Source: Lachnospiraceae bacterium (GTDB lineage: Bacteria; Bacillota_A; Clostridia; Lachnospirales; Lachnospiraceae). Taken from it: a stretch of DNA of 23,884 nucleotides. Below the pieces are notes generated by a model. It did no database searches. It saw only the letters and a program-made list of their open reading frames with translations, and was not told the DNA's origin. The DNA lies in the NCBI GenBank assembly GCA_017430765.1, contig JAFRMI010000036.1, positions 1 to 23,884 of the forward strand, read 5' to 3'. The position numbers and the translations under genes were made by a program. Below, piece after piece: positions 14,514 to 21,923 of the stretch (positions are counted from its first letter, which is position 1; each line of letters begins with the position of its first letter).

Positions 14514-14529
14514 TTTTGTGTGAAACCGG

Positions 14530-15471
14530 TTACGCTTCCCTTCTCAGGACTTCCTCAATCTGCTCTTTTGTCGGCAGAGCGGACATTCCTCCCTTCACCT
14601 GTACGCAGCACCAGCCGCCCACATTGCCGTAGGTAATTGCTTTCTCAAGAATTTCCGCTGACAGATCAGACGGCTGATTGACGCCGCTGTTTAAGAGACT
14701 GGCAAGGAAGCCGCCCCAGAAAGCGTCGCCGCATCCGGTCGCATCCACAGCCTTGGCTGTTCTTCCGGCAATTTCAAGAACCTTTCCGTCGAAGAAGCAC
14801 TTTGCTCCCTTGCTGCCGAGCGTCTCCACAACGACAGCGATCTGATATTCCTCCATCAGGGAGAAGATATTGTCTTCCCCGCCGACCATGTCGACCTCCT
14901 CATCCGAAATCTTCAGAAGGTCCACGTACCGGAGTATCTTCCTTACCTCTTCCGCGCACTTTTCTTTATCGTCATTCCACACGACATTGCGGTAGTTAAT
15001 GTCAAATGCAACCAGCTTCCCCATCTGCGAAGCCTTCTTCATGAATTCCGTAGTCGCCTCCGCCTCGGGACCGGCAGACATGGAAAAGGATGAGGCGTGC
15101 ACAAGACGTGTATCGGTGATCTCTTCATCGCGAAGATCCTCTTTGGACAGAAGCATGTCCGCCCCCGGCTTCCTCGCGAACGTAAACGTCCTCTCACCGC
15201 CCGGATAAAGCGTCACAAACGCCATCGTCGTGACCGCGTCGGGCAGAAGTTCCGGTGTCAGGATCTTCACTCCGTACCCCTCCATGGTCGCGAGAAGAAA
15301 ACGTCCAAAATCGTCGTCGCCCATGCGCGTGTACATTCCTACATCCAGACCGTTCTTGGCCATCGCGACCGCTGCATTGGCCGGACCTCCTCCCGGATTT
15401 CTGATATAACTCGCTTCCTCCGTTCCCGGAATAAAGTCAATGAGAATCTCACCAATAGTGATCGCATCCAT
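14530..15471 (-). CDS. PfkB-family carbohydrate kinase (probable fructokinase)
   Basis: This is a 313-residue ribokinase-fold sugar kinase, probably acting on fructose or a related sugar by ATP-dependent phosphorylation. The N-terminal GEILIDFIP and NPGGGPANAAVAMAKNG form the sugar site, FDINYRNVVW lies mid-protein, and the C-terminal DATGCGDAFWGGFLASLL supplies the anion hole and the catalytic Asp. The ATG at 15471 was chosen because GGGAGGG lies 8 nt upstream; the GTG at 15480 almost touches that sequence. The gene heads the gdpP-rplI-dnaB run, with its own promoter at 15566-15594. The substrate cannot be fixed from sequence alone. Confidence 0.88.
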   Translation of the reverse strand: MDAITIGEILIDFIPGTEEASYIRNPGGGPANAAVAMAKNGLDVGMYTRMGDDDFGRFLLATMEGYGVKILTPELLPDAVTTMAFVTLYPGGERTFTFARKPGADMLLSKEDLRDEEITDTRLVHASSFSMSAGPEAEATTEFMKKASQMGKLVAFDINYRNVVWNDDKEKCAEEVRKILRYVDLLKISDEEVDMVGGEDNIFSLMEEYQIAVVVETLGSKGAKCFFDGKVLEIAGRTAKAVDATGCGDAFWGGFLASLLNSGVNQPSDLSAEILEKAITYGNVGGWCCVQVKGGMSALPTKEQIEEVLRREA

Positions 15472-15530
15472 ATCGCACACCCTCCCGACGAAATAGAGAT
15501 GACCGCCGCTTACAGCGCCTGCTGCATCTA

Positions 15531-15562
15531 AAAAGCCGCCATTACAGCGACGTAATGACGGC
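15531..15562 (-). terminator. Terminator of the rpsF-ssb-rpsR operon
   Basis: On the minus strand GCCGTCATTAC (15562-15552) pairs with GTAATGGCGGC (15545-15535), 11 pairs including one U-G, around a 6-nt loop. TTTTTAG follows. It begins 20 nt after the rpsR stop. The promoter for the next operon overlaps it. Confidence 0.85.
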
Positions 15563-15565
15563 TTG

Positions 15566-15594
15566 ATTATATCATGAATTATTAGTCCTGTACA
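15566..15594 (-). promoter_or_regulatory. Promoter of the pfkB-gdpP-rplI-dnaB group, overlapping the rpsR end and terminator
   Basis: On the minus strand the -35 is TGTACA (15594-15589), the spacer is 17 nt, and the -10 is a perfect TATAAT (15571-15566) with an extended TG (TGATATAAT). The -35 lies in the last codons of rpsR. Transcription would start near 15559, inside the first arm of the upstream operon's terminator, so the new RNA would lack part of that arm. Confidence 0.65.
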
Positions 15595-15842
15595 TAAGGA
15601 AGGATCGCCATATGACGGGCGCGCTTGATTGCCGTTGTCAGCTCACGCTGATGCTTGGAGCAATTGCCGGTGATTCTTCTCGGAAGGATCTTCCCGCGCT
15701 CAGAGATATATCTCTTGAGCTTATTCACGTCCTTGTAGCTGATCTCACTGTCTTTTCCGCAGAATACACAGACTTTCTTTCTTCTGTGAAATCCGCCTTT
15801 TCTTCTGAATCCACCTTCACTGTTTGATCTCTGGAAAGCCAT
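15582..15842 (-). CDS. rpsR: 30S ribosomal protein S18
   Basis: S18 pairs with S6 on the platform of the small subunit. The 86 residues contain the signature [19 protein letters not shown] and the end [20 protein letters not shown]. The cysteine-bearing form is present: CVFC near residues 25-28 and GNCSKHQ later, consistent with a zinc-binding (C+) S18. AAGGAGAT precedes the start. It is the third gene of rpsF-ssb-rpsR, 31 nt after ssb, and is followed by the operon terminator. Confidence 0.97.
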   Translation of the reverse strand: MAFQRSNSEGGFRRKGGFHRRKKVCVFCGKDSEISYKDVNKLKRYISERGKILPRRITGNCSKHQRELTTAIKRARHMAILPYVQD

Positions 15843-15873
15843 ACTGTTATCTCCTTCTTGTCAAATTCGATTC

Positions 15874-16353
15874 TTAGTTAAACGGCAGTTCTTCGTCGAT
15901 CCCGTCCGGGATATTCATGAATCCGCTGTCCGGGCCGTCCGCCGGAGCACGGGACGCAGCCGGGGCCGGCTCTCCCGCATAGCTGTCAGCGGATGCCGCG
16001 GGACGATAAGCGGACGCATTCTGCTGGCTCACCGCCTTACTCTCTGCGAATTCAATATTCTCGGCGACGATTCTGGTGCCATACACCTTCTGGCCGTCTC
16101 TGTTGGTATAGTTATTGTTCTCGATTCTGCCCTGAAGAACAATCTTGGTTCCTTTCCTCAGGTACTTTTCGATGAATTCCGCCTGTCTTCCAAACGCGCT
16201 GCAGTCAAAGAAATCCGTCTCCTGCTGCCCCTCCCTGCGGAATCTGCGATCCACCGCGATGGAAAAGCGCGCGAGCGCCGTGCTGTTCTCCCCGGCGGAG
16301 TAACGCACCTCGGGGTCTCTTGTTAAACGTCCCATTAAGATCACTGTATTCAT
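15874..16353 (-). CDS. ssb: Single-stranded DNA-binding protein
   Basis: SSB coats single-stranded DNA in replication, repair and recombination. The 159-residue product has the OB fold at about 1-105 (NTVILMGRLTRDPEVRY, RFSIAVDRRF, GTKIVLQGRIENNNY), a flexible Ala/Pro/Ser-rich linker, and the acidic protein-interaction tip DEELPFN. GAGGTG lies 6 nt before the ATG. An unusually long 186-nt structured gap separates it from rpsF. Confidence 0.97.
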   Translation of the reverse strand: MNTVILMGRLTRDPEVRYSAGENSTALARFSIAVDRRFRREGQQETDFFDCSAFGRQAEFIEKYLRKGTKIVLQGRIENNNYTNRDGQKVYGTRIVAENIEFAESKAVSQQNASAYRPAASADSYAGEPAPAASRAPADGPDSGFMNIPDGIDEELPFN

Positions 16354-16374
16354 TCTTACACCTCACTGTCTATC

Positions 16375-16461
16375 GTAAGCGGCATTGGCCGCTTTACTGC
16401 CGCACCGACCGCAACCCGCGAAGGAGCATACCGCCTTATGCGATCATATTCATCCGGTCGG
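16375..16461 (-). other. Structured rpsF-ssb intercistronic region
   Basis: Three nested or adjacent stems are visible in the gap. An outer perfect 7-bp stem (16405-16411 with 16455-16461) encloses a 5-bp stem (16426-16430 with 16437-16441). A separate hairpin of about 9 bp at 16375-16397 lies close to the ssb Shine-Dalgarno. No gene with a convincing ribosome-binding site is seen in this gap. It may act in translational control or RNA processing. Confidence 0.4.
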
Positions 16462-16539
16462 GAACGCTATATTAATAACGCTCACTGTTGTCACAGGGTA
16501 CATGATGGTTAATGGGCCTATCACGAATGCTCTTCGGAT

Positions 16540-16971
16540 TTACTCCTCCGCTGCCTCTTCAGGCGCTTCTTCTGCTGCAGGGGATACTTCTTCCTCTGCC
16601 GCCTCTTCCGCTTCCGCAGCAGCTTCAGCTTCTTCCGCTGCCGGAGCCTCTTCCGTCTTCTCAGGGGCAACCGAGAACGTATCGTTCTCACCCTTGCGGA
16701 CGACAAGATATCTGAGGACGTTGTCCATAATTCTCATACGCGCTTCCAGTTCGTTCGGCGTTTCAGAACCGGATTCAAACTGAATGAAATAATAATACGC
16801 TTCTGTCTGCTTGTCGATCTCGTAGGCAAGTTTGCGCTTTCCCCACTCTTCGGTCTCGCCGACAGTGCCGCCGTGACGGGCGATGTATTCCTTCGCTCTG
16901 TCAAGGACAGTATTTCTTGCTTCGTCATCCAGCTTCGCGCTGATGACCAGTGCCAGTTCATACTTGTTCAT
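16540..16971 (-). CDS. rpsF: 30S ribosomal protein S6 with acidic C-terminal extension
   Basis: S6 binds 16S rRNA with S18. The start is the ATG of MNKYELALVISAKLD, preceded by AAGGAGGT; the longer open frame upstream would begin before the promoter and was rejected. The conserved core (about 1-95) includes WGKRKLAYEIDKQTEAYYYF and the MRIMDNVLRYLVVRK end. It is followed by about 45 residues of Glu/Ala-rich low-complexity tail, making 143 residues against about 95 for a minimal S6. Acidic tails of this kind occur in other S6 proteins. The gene is first in rpsF-ssb-rpsR under a dedicated promoter. Confidence 0.96.
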   Translation of the reverse strand: MNKYELALVISAKLDDEARNTVLDRAKEYIARHGGTVGETEEWGKRKLAYEIDKQTEAYYYFIQFESGSETPNELEARMRIMDNVLRYLVVRKGENDTFSVAPEKTEEAPAAEEAEAAAEAEEAAEEEVSPAAEEAPEEAAEE

Positions 16972-17002
16972 AACCGTTATTACCTCCTTATGGTCATTTG
17001 GC

Positions 17003-17031
17003 CTTCCCGTCTGTTGGCAAAGTCCGGGAAG
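17003..17031 (-). promoter_or_regulatory. Hairpin in the rpsF leader (candidate S6:S18 autoregulatory site)
   Basis: On the minus strand CTTCCCG and CGGGAAG form a perfect 7-bp stem around a 15-nt loop, within the leader of about 90 nt between the rpsF promoter and its Shine-Dalgarno. Many bacteria have an S6:S18-binding element with a key CCG in this place. The position and the CCG fit, but I could not match the full consensus. Confidence 0.35.
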
Positions 17032-17067
17032 ACAAGGAACATGATGAAAAAACTCTCGCGAAAAAGT

Positions 17068-17096
17068 ATCATAACACATACGGGAGAATCCCGCAA
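17068..17096 (-). promoter_or_regulatory. rpsF: Promoter of rpsF-ssb-rpsR
   Basis: On the minus strand the -35 is TTGCGG (17096-17091), the spacer is 17 nt and the -10 is TATGAT (17073-17068), extended by TG (TGTTATGAT). It lies between the sirtuin stop and the rpsF start. Confidence 0.6.
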
Positions 17097-17141
17097 GCAT
17101 CAGTTGCACTACAGGATTGACAAAGTTTATCAGCTGAACCT

Positions 17142-17873
17142 TTACCGCACCTCAATGGCGCCGAGCACCTCTCCGATCGGATCACTGATCACAAGATCCG
17201 CCCCCCGGTCGCGCGACGTCGCGGACTTATTGATCAAAACAAGCTTATCCCCATGGAAATAATCGATGAGGCCGGCTGCAGGATAAACGACAAGTGATGT
17301 GCCTCCGATGATAAGCACATCCGCTTCCCGGATGGCGCGGACCGCACCCTCGATGACATTCTGGTCAAGCCCCTCCTCATAGAGAACGACGTCCGGCTTG
17401 ATGAGCCCGCCGCAGGCATCACAGACCGGAACACCCTCCGCGTCCTTAATATAAGCCGCATCGAAGAACTTGCCGCATTTTGTGCAGTAATTCCGGTGAA
17501 TGGAGCCATGGAGCTCATATACGCGCCTGCTCCCCGCTTTCTGATGGAGTCCGTCAATATTCTGCGTCACGACGGCAGTCAGTTTTCCCTTCTCCTCAAG
17601 CTCCGCGAGCTTTAAGTGGGCGGGATTGGGGTCCACATCAAGAATCAGCATTTTGTCCTTGTAAAACCGGTAGAATTCATCCGTCTTCCGCACAAAGAAT
17701 GAATGGCTGATGATTGTCTCCGGCGGATAGTCGTACTGCATATGATAAAGGCCGTCCTGGGAACGGAAATCCGGTATGCCGCTCTCGGTGGATACACCGG
17801 CGCCTCCGAAAAAGACAATGCGGTTATGCGCATCAATGATCGACTGCAGTTTCATAATCGCTTCCGTATTCAT
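17142..17873 (-). CDS. cobB: NAD-dependent protein deacylase, sirtuin (Sir2/CobB)
   Basis: This sirtuin removes acetyl or other acyl groups from lysines, using NAD+. The 243-residue product has the NAD-binding GGAGVSTESGIPDFRS (23-38), TQNIDGLHQKAG (103-114), catalytic His122 in ELHGSIH, and a zinc ribbon with CTKC (130-133) and CDAC (151-154). IIGGTSLVVYPAAG and LINKS close the Rossmann fold. An AAGGAG sequence precedes the ATG. It is third in line after the aminotransferase and sortase, 146 nt from the sortase stop, with no clear promoter in that gap. No terminator is visible before the rpsF promoter. Confidence 0.95.
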   Translation of the reverse strand: MNTEAIMKLQSIIDAHNRIVFFGGAGVSTESGIPDFRSQDGLYHMQYDYPPETIISHSFFVRKTDEFYRFYKDKMLILDVDPNPAHLKLAELEEKGKLTAVVTQNIDGLHQKAGSRRVYELHGSIHRNYCTKCGKFFDAAYIKDAEGVPVCDACGGLIKPDVVLYEEGLDQNVIEGAVRAIREADVLIIGGTSLVVYPAAGLIDYFHGDKLVLINKSATSRDRGADLVISDPIGEVLGAIEVR

Positions 17874-18019
17874 CGTGTACTCCTTTCTTCTCCCTGCCCC
17901 CTTTGCTTCTGCACTGTACAGGCGGGCGGCTGTTCAAGCAGGTAAGCGGACATCTGCATTCTGCTTCGCTCCACGCTCATGAACCCCGGCCGCTGAAGGC
18001 GGAGGACAGTTCACGCGGT

Positions 18020-19093
18020 TCAATACTCGTATTCTTCTCCGATCTCCTCGTAACCGTCGTACTCCTCAGGCACGTCTGCCTCCCCCGGTTCCCCGTAAAT
18101 CTCCATGCCGGCGCCTGCTTCAATTGCCGCGTCCAAAGATGTCCTGATCCCTTCCAGAAGATGCGGAGCCGGATCCTCGCGCTGTCCTTCCGCGCGGAAC
18201 GGGCGGTCACTTGAGACGCACTTGCCGATCACCACATTCCGCTTTGAGGAGTCAGATGTACAGGTCGAAAGAATTACGGTCTTGTCATTTTTTGAGAGCG
18301 GAATATCAAAAGCTGCTTCCGAAGCTGCCGCGATCCGCTTCTCCCAGGCGAGGAATTCACTGCCGTTCTGATCGTAGAGAACATAAACATCCGAACTCAC
18401 ATCCGTCGTAAAGATCGAGAATATATGGTACCGGTAATTGCCCTTCGGTGTCAGGATCCAGAAATACGGCGCCGCTTCATATTTAGCGGGATCTTTTAAT
18501 TGCTTCAAGCTCCCGAACATACTGCCGTTCCGCATATTGTGTCCATAGACAATCGTATTGGGATCCGTAAAATCCGACCGGTTATGGCAGTCCTCAAAGA
18601 TCGATCCGGCAAACAGATACTGCTGACGGAACGTTCTGTGAAGGTAGAAGTCATTATCACTGCTCTGGCAGATCGGATAGTTGATCCCGGGAAGCGCGTC
18701 TACATACAGCCAGCCGACGATGTCCGGGTTGATTTCTCCCAGTTCCTTCCAGTCCACAGAAATCGGAGGATCCGCGTCCTCGACCAGCATCGGCTCCTCT
18801 TCCGTCTCCCCGTCCGTTAAAGACGGTTCGCCGGACTTCTCCGCGCCGGATTCCTCTTTCCCGGATGTCTCCCCTTCCGGCCTGTTCTCACCGCCGGGAG
18901 GGTTCCCGAAAGGCTGTGTGAACGTATCGGCAATATCATCATACTCCTGATCTGCCTGCCTGTATCCGTTAAATATGACAAAGAGCCTGTACCCGGAATA
19001 GCAGAAAACCGCTATCGCCGTGAGCAGGATCAATGTCCGTATGAGACCGAAAGAGCGTCTCTTCGGTCTGCCGCTTGAGTTCGAAGTGCTCAT
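18020..19093 (-). CDS. srtB: Class B sortase with acidic C-terminal tail
   Basis: Sortase is a cysteine transpeptidase that anchors surface proteins to peptidoglycan or builds pili. An N-terminal membrane anchor lies at about 17-40, then a low-complexity Glu/Gly/Pro linker (about 60-108) and the sortase domain from about 112. The catalytic residues are His185 in IVYGHNM, Cys278 in LSTCTS and Arg285 in KRNVVIGK. The class B signature DIVGWLYVD...INYPICQ precedes them. After Arg285 some 70 residues follow, ending in a Glu/Tyr-rich tail (EEYDGYEEIGEEYEY), longer than is usual. The ATG overlaps the aminotransferase stop (ATGA). No substrate with a sorting signal is in the window. Confidence 0.93.
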   Translation of the reverse strand: MSTSNSSGRPKRRSFGLIRTLILLTAIAVFCYSGYRLFVIFNGYRQADQEYDDIADTFTQPFGNPPGGENRPEGETSGKEESGAEKSGEPSLTDGETEEEPMLVEDADPPISVDWKELGEINPDIVGWLYVDALPGINYPICQSSDNDFYLHRTFRQQYLFAGSIFEDCHNRSDFTDPNTIVYGHNMRNGSMFGSLKQLKDPAKYEAAPYFWILTPKGNYRYHIFSIFTTDVSSDVYVLYDQNGSEFLAWEKRIAAASEAAFDIPLSKNDKTVILSTCTSDSSKRNVVIGKCVSSDRPFRAEGQREDPAPHLLEGIRTSLDAAIEAGAGMEIYGEPGEADVPEEYDGYEEIGEEYEY

Positions 19094-20382
19094 TTCCCTT
19101 CCAGAATCTTATCTATACTGACAAGTTTGACACTTAAAACAAATACCTCCGCCGCCTTCTTCAGCTCCCTGAGTGTCGGGTAGGACGGTGCGATGCGGAT
19201 GTTGCTGTCCCGCGGATCCTTGCCATAGGGGAAGGTTGCTCCGGCCGGAGTGAGCTTCACGCCCACTTCCGCGCACTTTGCGACAATCGCCTTCGCGCAG
19301 CCGTCCAGCGCGTCAAAGGAGATGAAATACCCGCCCTTCGGTTCTGTCCATGTCGCGATCCCCAATCCGCCAAGTTCTGTCCGGAACGTCTCTTCCACCG
19401 CCTCGAATTTGGGGCGCAGAATATCTCCGTGCTTAAACATATGGGCACGCATATTGGCCATATTTCCAAAGAACCGGACATGCCGGAGCTGGTTCATCTT
19501 ATCGTGGCCGATCGTCTGAATCTGCAGGCTCTTCCTGATCTCGTCCAGATTCTTCTTCGACGCCGCGATGGCCGCGATGCCGGATCCCGGGAATGTGACC
19601 TTCGAAGTGGAAATAAACTTATAAACGATATCCGGGTGGCCCGCTTTGTTGCACTCATGCAGGATTTCGAGCAGGAAATCCCTGTTCTCGGGCTCCTCAT
19701 AAAGATGATGGATCGAGTAGGCGTTGTCCCAGTAGATACGGAAATCCTCTGCCGCCGGCTCGAGCGCCGCAAACCGTCTCACCGTCTCCGTGGAATAGGT
19801 GTATCCCTGCGGATTGCTGTACTTCGGCACACACCAGATTCCTTTCACTGACGGGTCGTGGTTGACATACTCCTCCACCATATCCATGTCCGGACCCTGC
19901 GGAGACATCGGTACATTGATCATGTCAATCCCGAAGAACTCCGTGATCTTAAAGTGCCGGTCATAACCCGGCACCGGGCACAGGAACTTCACGCCGTCCT
20001 GTTTGCACCAGGGCGTCGATCCGCACACTCCGGTCGCGTAGGATCTCGCCACCGTATCGAACATAATATTGAGCGATGAGTTGCCGTAGATGATAATACT
20101 GTCCGGTCCGACTTCGGACATATCTCCCATAAGTTTTCTCGCTTCCGGAATGCCGTCCAGAATTCCGTAGTTCCGGCAGTCCGCAGCCGTCTCGTCGAGA
20201 AAATAGCTGCCGGAATCCAGCACGTCCATCATCTCGTTGGACAGCTCCAGCTGCGCCGTTGAAGGTTTGCCTCTCGACATATCCAAAGAGAGCCAAAGTG
20301 ATCTTGTTTCTTCATATTTCTCTGAAAGACGCGCCTTCTCCTGCTCCAGCTCCTCGCGCGTCATCTCCGCATATGGTTTCAT
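19090..20382 (-). CDS. PLP-dependent aspartate aminotransferase, subgroup Ic type
   Basis: The 430-residue enzyme is a fold-type I aminotransferase of the divergent Asp aminotransferase group related to MocR-type domains. It probably interconverts aspartate and oxaloacetate with a 2-oxoacid partner. Visible features are LDMSRGKPS near 33-41, NYGILDGIPEARKLM, the NSSLNIMFD cofactor region, WCVPKYSNPQGYTYS, YWDNAYSIHHL and the PLP-binding Lys261 in FISTSKVTFPGSG. GIATWTEPKGGYFISFD and SNIRIAPSYPT lie near the C-terminus. A GAGGAG Shine-Dalgarno and a promoter precede it. The end overlaps the sortase start, though no functional link is obvious. Confidence 0.9.
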   Translation of the reverse strand: MKPYAEMTREELEQEKARLSEKYEETRSLWLSLDMSRGKPSTAQLELSNEMMDVLDSGSYFLDETAADCRNYGILDGIPEARKLMGDMSEVGPDSIIIYGNSSLNIMFDTVARSYATGVCGSTPWCKQDGVKFLCPVPGYDRHFKITEFFGIDMINVPMSPQGPDMDMVEEYVNHDPSVKGIWCVPKYSNPQGYTYSTETVRRFAALEPAAEDFRIYWDNAYSIHHLYEEPENRDFLLEILHECNKAGHPDIVYKFISTSKVTFPGSGIAAIAASKKNLDEIRKSLQIQTIGHDKMNQLRHVRFFGNMANMRAHMFKHGDILRPKFEAVEETFRTELGGLGIATWTEPKGGYFISFDALDGCAKAIVAKCAEVGVKLTPAGATFPYGKDPRDSNIRIAPSYPTLRELKKAAEVFVLSVKLVSIDKILEGK

Positions 20383-20420
20383 AATAACTCCTCAATACCC
20401 CCGTTAAAGATAACAGGACA

Positions 20421-20449
20421 AGTTTAGCTGAACAGGATGCCCGTGTCAA
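20421..20449 (-). promoter_or_regulatory. Promoter of the aminotransferase-sortase-sirtuin group
   Basis: On the minus strand a perfect -35 TTGACA (20449-20444), a 17-nt spacer and -10 TAAACT (20426-20421) lie 38 nt before the aminotransferase ATG. Confidence 0.7.
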
Positions 20450-20567
20450 GGCACGGAAATGGACTGCCCGGCAGGGACGGGATATTTCCCGTTTGTGATC
20501 CTGTCCCGGAGGTCCGGGGCGCAGGACCGCTGAGAGTTGTAAAAACGACAGCTTCCGGGGTTGGCGC

Positions 20568-20596
20568 TTTACTCGCCGCCCCATGTGCGATATGAT
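20568..20596 (+). promoter_or_regulatory. Promoter of the SAM-dependent methyltransferase gene
   Basis: TTTACT (20568-20573), a 17-nt spacer and TATGAT (20591-20596) lie 37 nt before the chosen ATG. This excludes the in-frame ATG at 20583, which falls within the promoter. Confidence 0.65.
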
Positions 20597-20633
20597 GTTG
20601 TGGCAGTATTTTGTAATTCCGGGGAGGTTCCAT

Positions 20634-21497
20634 ATGTGGACAGCAGACGGTTGGAAAGACTATGAAGTGATTGATACTTCCATGGGGGAAAAACTGGAGC
20701 GATGGGGAGAGTATCTCCTGATCCGGCCGGACCCGCAGGTCATATGGCAGACAGAACGCACTTCTCCGGGATGGGCGTCCCCGAGCGCCCGCTACCGGAG
20801 AAGTTCAAAGGGAGGCGGGAGCTGGGAGTTTTTTGATCTGCCTAAGGAGTGGCAGATCTCCTATAAAGACCTGCACTTTCACCTGAAACCGTTCAGCTTC
20901 AAGCACACGGGGCTCTTTCCGGAGCAGGCTGTGAACTGGGACTGGTTCAGCGGCCTGATCCGGGAATCCGGACGCAGCATCAAAGTCCTCAATCTCTTTG
21001 CGTATACAGGCGGGGCGACATGCGCGGCGCTTCAGGCCGGCGCGTCGGTCACGCATGTGGATGCGGCGAAGGGCATGGTCAGCTGGGCCAGGGAGAACGC
21101 GGAGGCGTCGGGTCTGTCGGAGCGGCCGGTGCGCTGGCTCGTGGACGACTGCACGAAATTCGTGAAGCGGGAGATCCGCCGCGGCAGCCGATATGACGCT
21201 GTCATAATGGACCCTCCCTCTTATGGGAGAGGCCCGAAAGGGGAGATCTGGAAGCTGGAAGATACCGTTTTTCCCCTGCTGAAAGACTGCGCGGAGCTTT
21301 TAAGTGACAAACCGCTGTTCTTCCTCATCAACTCCTACACCACAGGTCTGCAAAGCGGTGTTCTCACATATATGCTGTCATCTGTGCTGAAGGAGCACCG
21401 CCCCTCCTGTGTGGAATCCGATGAAGTGGGTCTTCCCGTTCGGGAAAATGGGCTGGTCCTCCCCTGCGGATGCGCAGGACGCGCCGTCTGGCTGTAA
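20634..21497 (+). CDS. SAM-dependent methyltransferase, RlmI/RlmK-like (probable rRNA cytosine methyltransferase)
   Basis: The start at MWTADGWKDYEV is supported by GGGGAGG six nt upstream, giving 287 residues. The protein belongs to the class I methyltransferases of the Methyltrans_SAM group. Visible motifs are a SAM loop VLNLFAYTGGATCAAL, VTHVDAAKGMVSWARENA for the ribose-binding acidic residue, WLVDDCTKFVKRE and the catalytic-type IMDPPSYGRGPKGE. The N-terminal PUA domain typical of full-length RlmI is not evident; that suits the shorter clostridial form. Substrate is inferred only from the family. It is transcribed alone, divergently from the aminotransferase, and ends convergent with the lipoprotein gene beyond a hairpin-rich spacer. 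Confidence 0.87.
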   Translation: MWTADGWKDYEVIDTSMGEKLERWGEYLLIRPDPQVIWQTERTSPGWASPSARYRRSSKGGGSWEFFDLPKEWQISYKDLHFHLKPFSFKHTGLFPEQAVNWDWFSGLIRESGRSIKVLNLFAYTGGATCAALQAGASVTHVDAAKGMVSWARENAEASGLSERPVRWLVDDCTKFVKREIRRGSRYDAVIMDPPSYGRGPKGEIWKLEDTVFPLLKDCAELLSDKPLFFLINSYTTGLQSGVLTYMLSSVLKEHRPSCVESDEVGLPVRENGLVLPCGCAGRAVWL

Positions 21498-21610
21498 GAG
21501 GAAAGGCGCTTTGCAGCATGCATCTCCAGGTAAAAGCCTTTCGCGTTCCTCCGTATTGAAGAAAGAATCGCTGCTTTGATCCCCTGCTTTGGACGCAGGG
21601 CTCTTCTTCC
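21498..21610. other. Two nested hairpins directly after the methyltransferase gene
   Basis: GAGGAAAGGC (21498-21507) pairs with GCCT (21536-21539) and TTCCTC (21546-21551). Next, GAAGAA (21558-21563) pairs with TTCTTC (21604-21609) and encloses CCCTGC/GCAGGG (21582-21587 with 21595-21600). No T tract follows, so they are not simple terminators. No ORF with a ribosome-binding site is visible here. Confidence 0.5.
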
Positions 21611-21621
21611 CCGAGAGAATA

Positions 21622-21728
21622 AAGTCCGCAAGCGGACTTCAACTCCCCCGCCCCTCATTCATGAGGGGAGCGCAGCCGGACTTTTGCGCCGGGCACGGTC
21701 GCGTAGGCGACATCTTCCTTACGTGCCC
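21622..21728. other. Three further perfect stems within the methyltransferase-lipoprotein spacer
   Basis: AAGTCCGC/GCGGACTT (21622-21639, 8 bp) and CCCCTCAT/ATGAGGGG (21651-21668, 8 bp) are followed by GGGCACG/CGTGCCC (21691-21697 with 21722-21728), which encloses GTCGC/GCGAC (21698-21702 with 21707-21711). Most of this block is absent from the second copy of the neighbouring repeat. Confidence 0.55.
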
Positions 21729-21794
21729 GTGTGCATCCTGCCGGAGGCTTTTTATCGAATAGGGAATTCCGCGGAATTTCCTATTCGATAAAAA
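21725..21794 (+). repeat. Dispersed 70-nt repeat, copy A, with 46-bp palindrome
   Basis: It matches copy B (22861-22930) without gaps at about 63 of 70 positions. The right part, 21749-21794, is a nearly perfect palindrome: outer 15-bp arms from TTTTTATCGAATAGG, an inner AT-rich stem, and A/T runs at both ends. Compared with copy B, a T:A pair in the stem has become C:G. A 13-nt match, AGTCCGCAAGCGG, also precedes both copies at different distances (21623 and 22834). Confidence 0.85.
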
Positions 21795-21831
21795 AAGAGG
21801 GTGGAGTCATCAATATGATTCCATCCTCTTT
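21788..21831. terminator. Bidirectional terminator between convergent methyltransferase and lipoprotein genes
   Basis: A 16-bp stem (21794-21809 with 21816-21831) with a 6-nt loop contains two G-U pairs when read on the plus strand. On the plus strand TTTCTGTCTGT follows. On the minus strand the hairpin is followed by a run of seven T (the repeat's A tract). It can serve both convergent genes. Confidence 0.75.
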
Positions 21832-21923
21832 CTGTCTGTACTATTCAGCTGTACTTTTCAGCTGTCCGGCGTCTTTATTGCTTAAGCGTCGTTAAACTCT
21901 CCCCATACGGGGCGATCCCCGCA

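Noticed and set aside
16454..16525. 24-codon GTG-started frame on the minus strand in the rpsF-ssb gap
   Set aside because: No Shine-Dalgarno and no recognisable features; the gap is better described as structured noncoding sequence.
16972..17109. 46-residue N-terminal extension of S6
   Set aside because: It covers the rpsF promoter and the Shine-Dalgarno. S6 homology begins at MNKYELALV.
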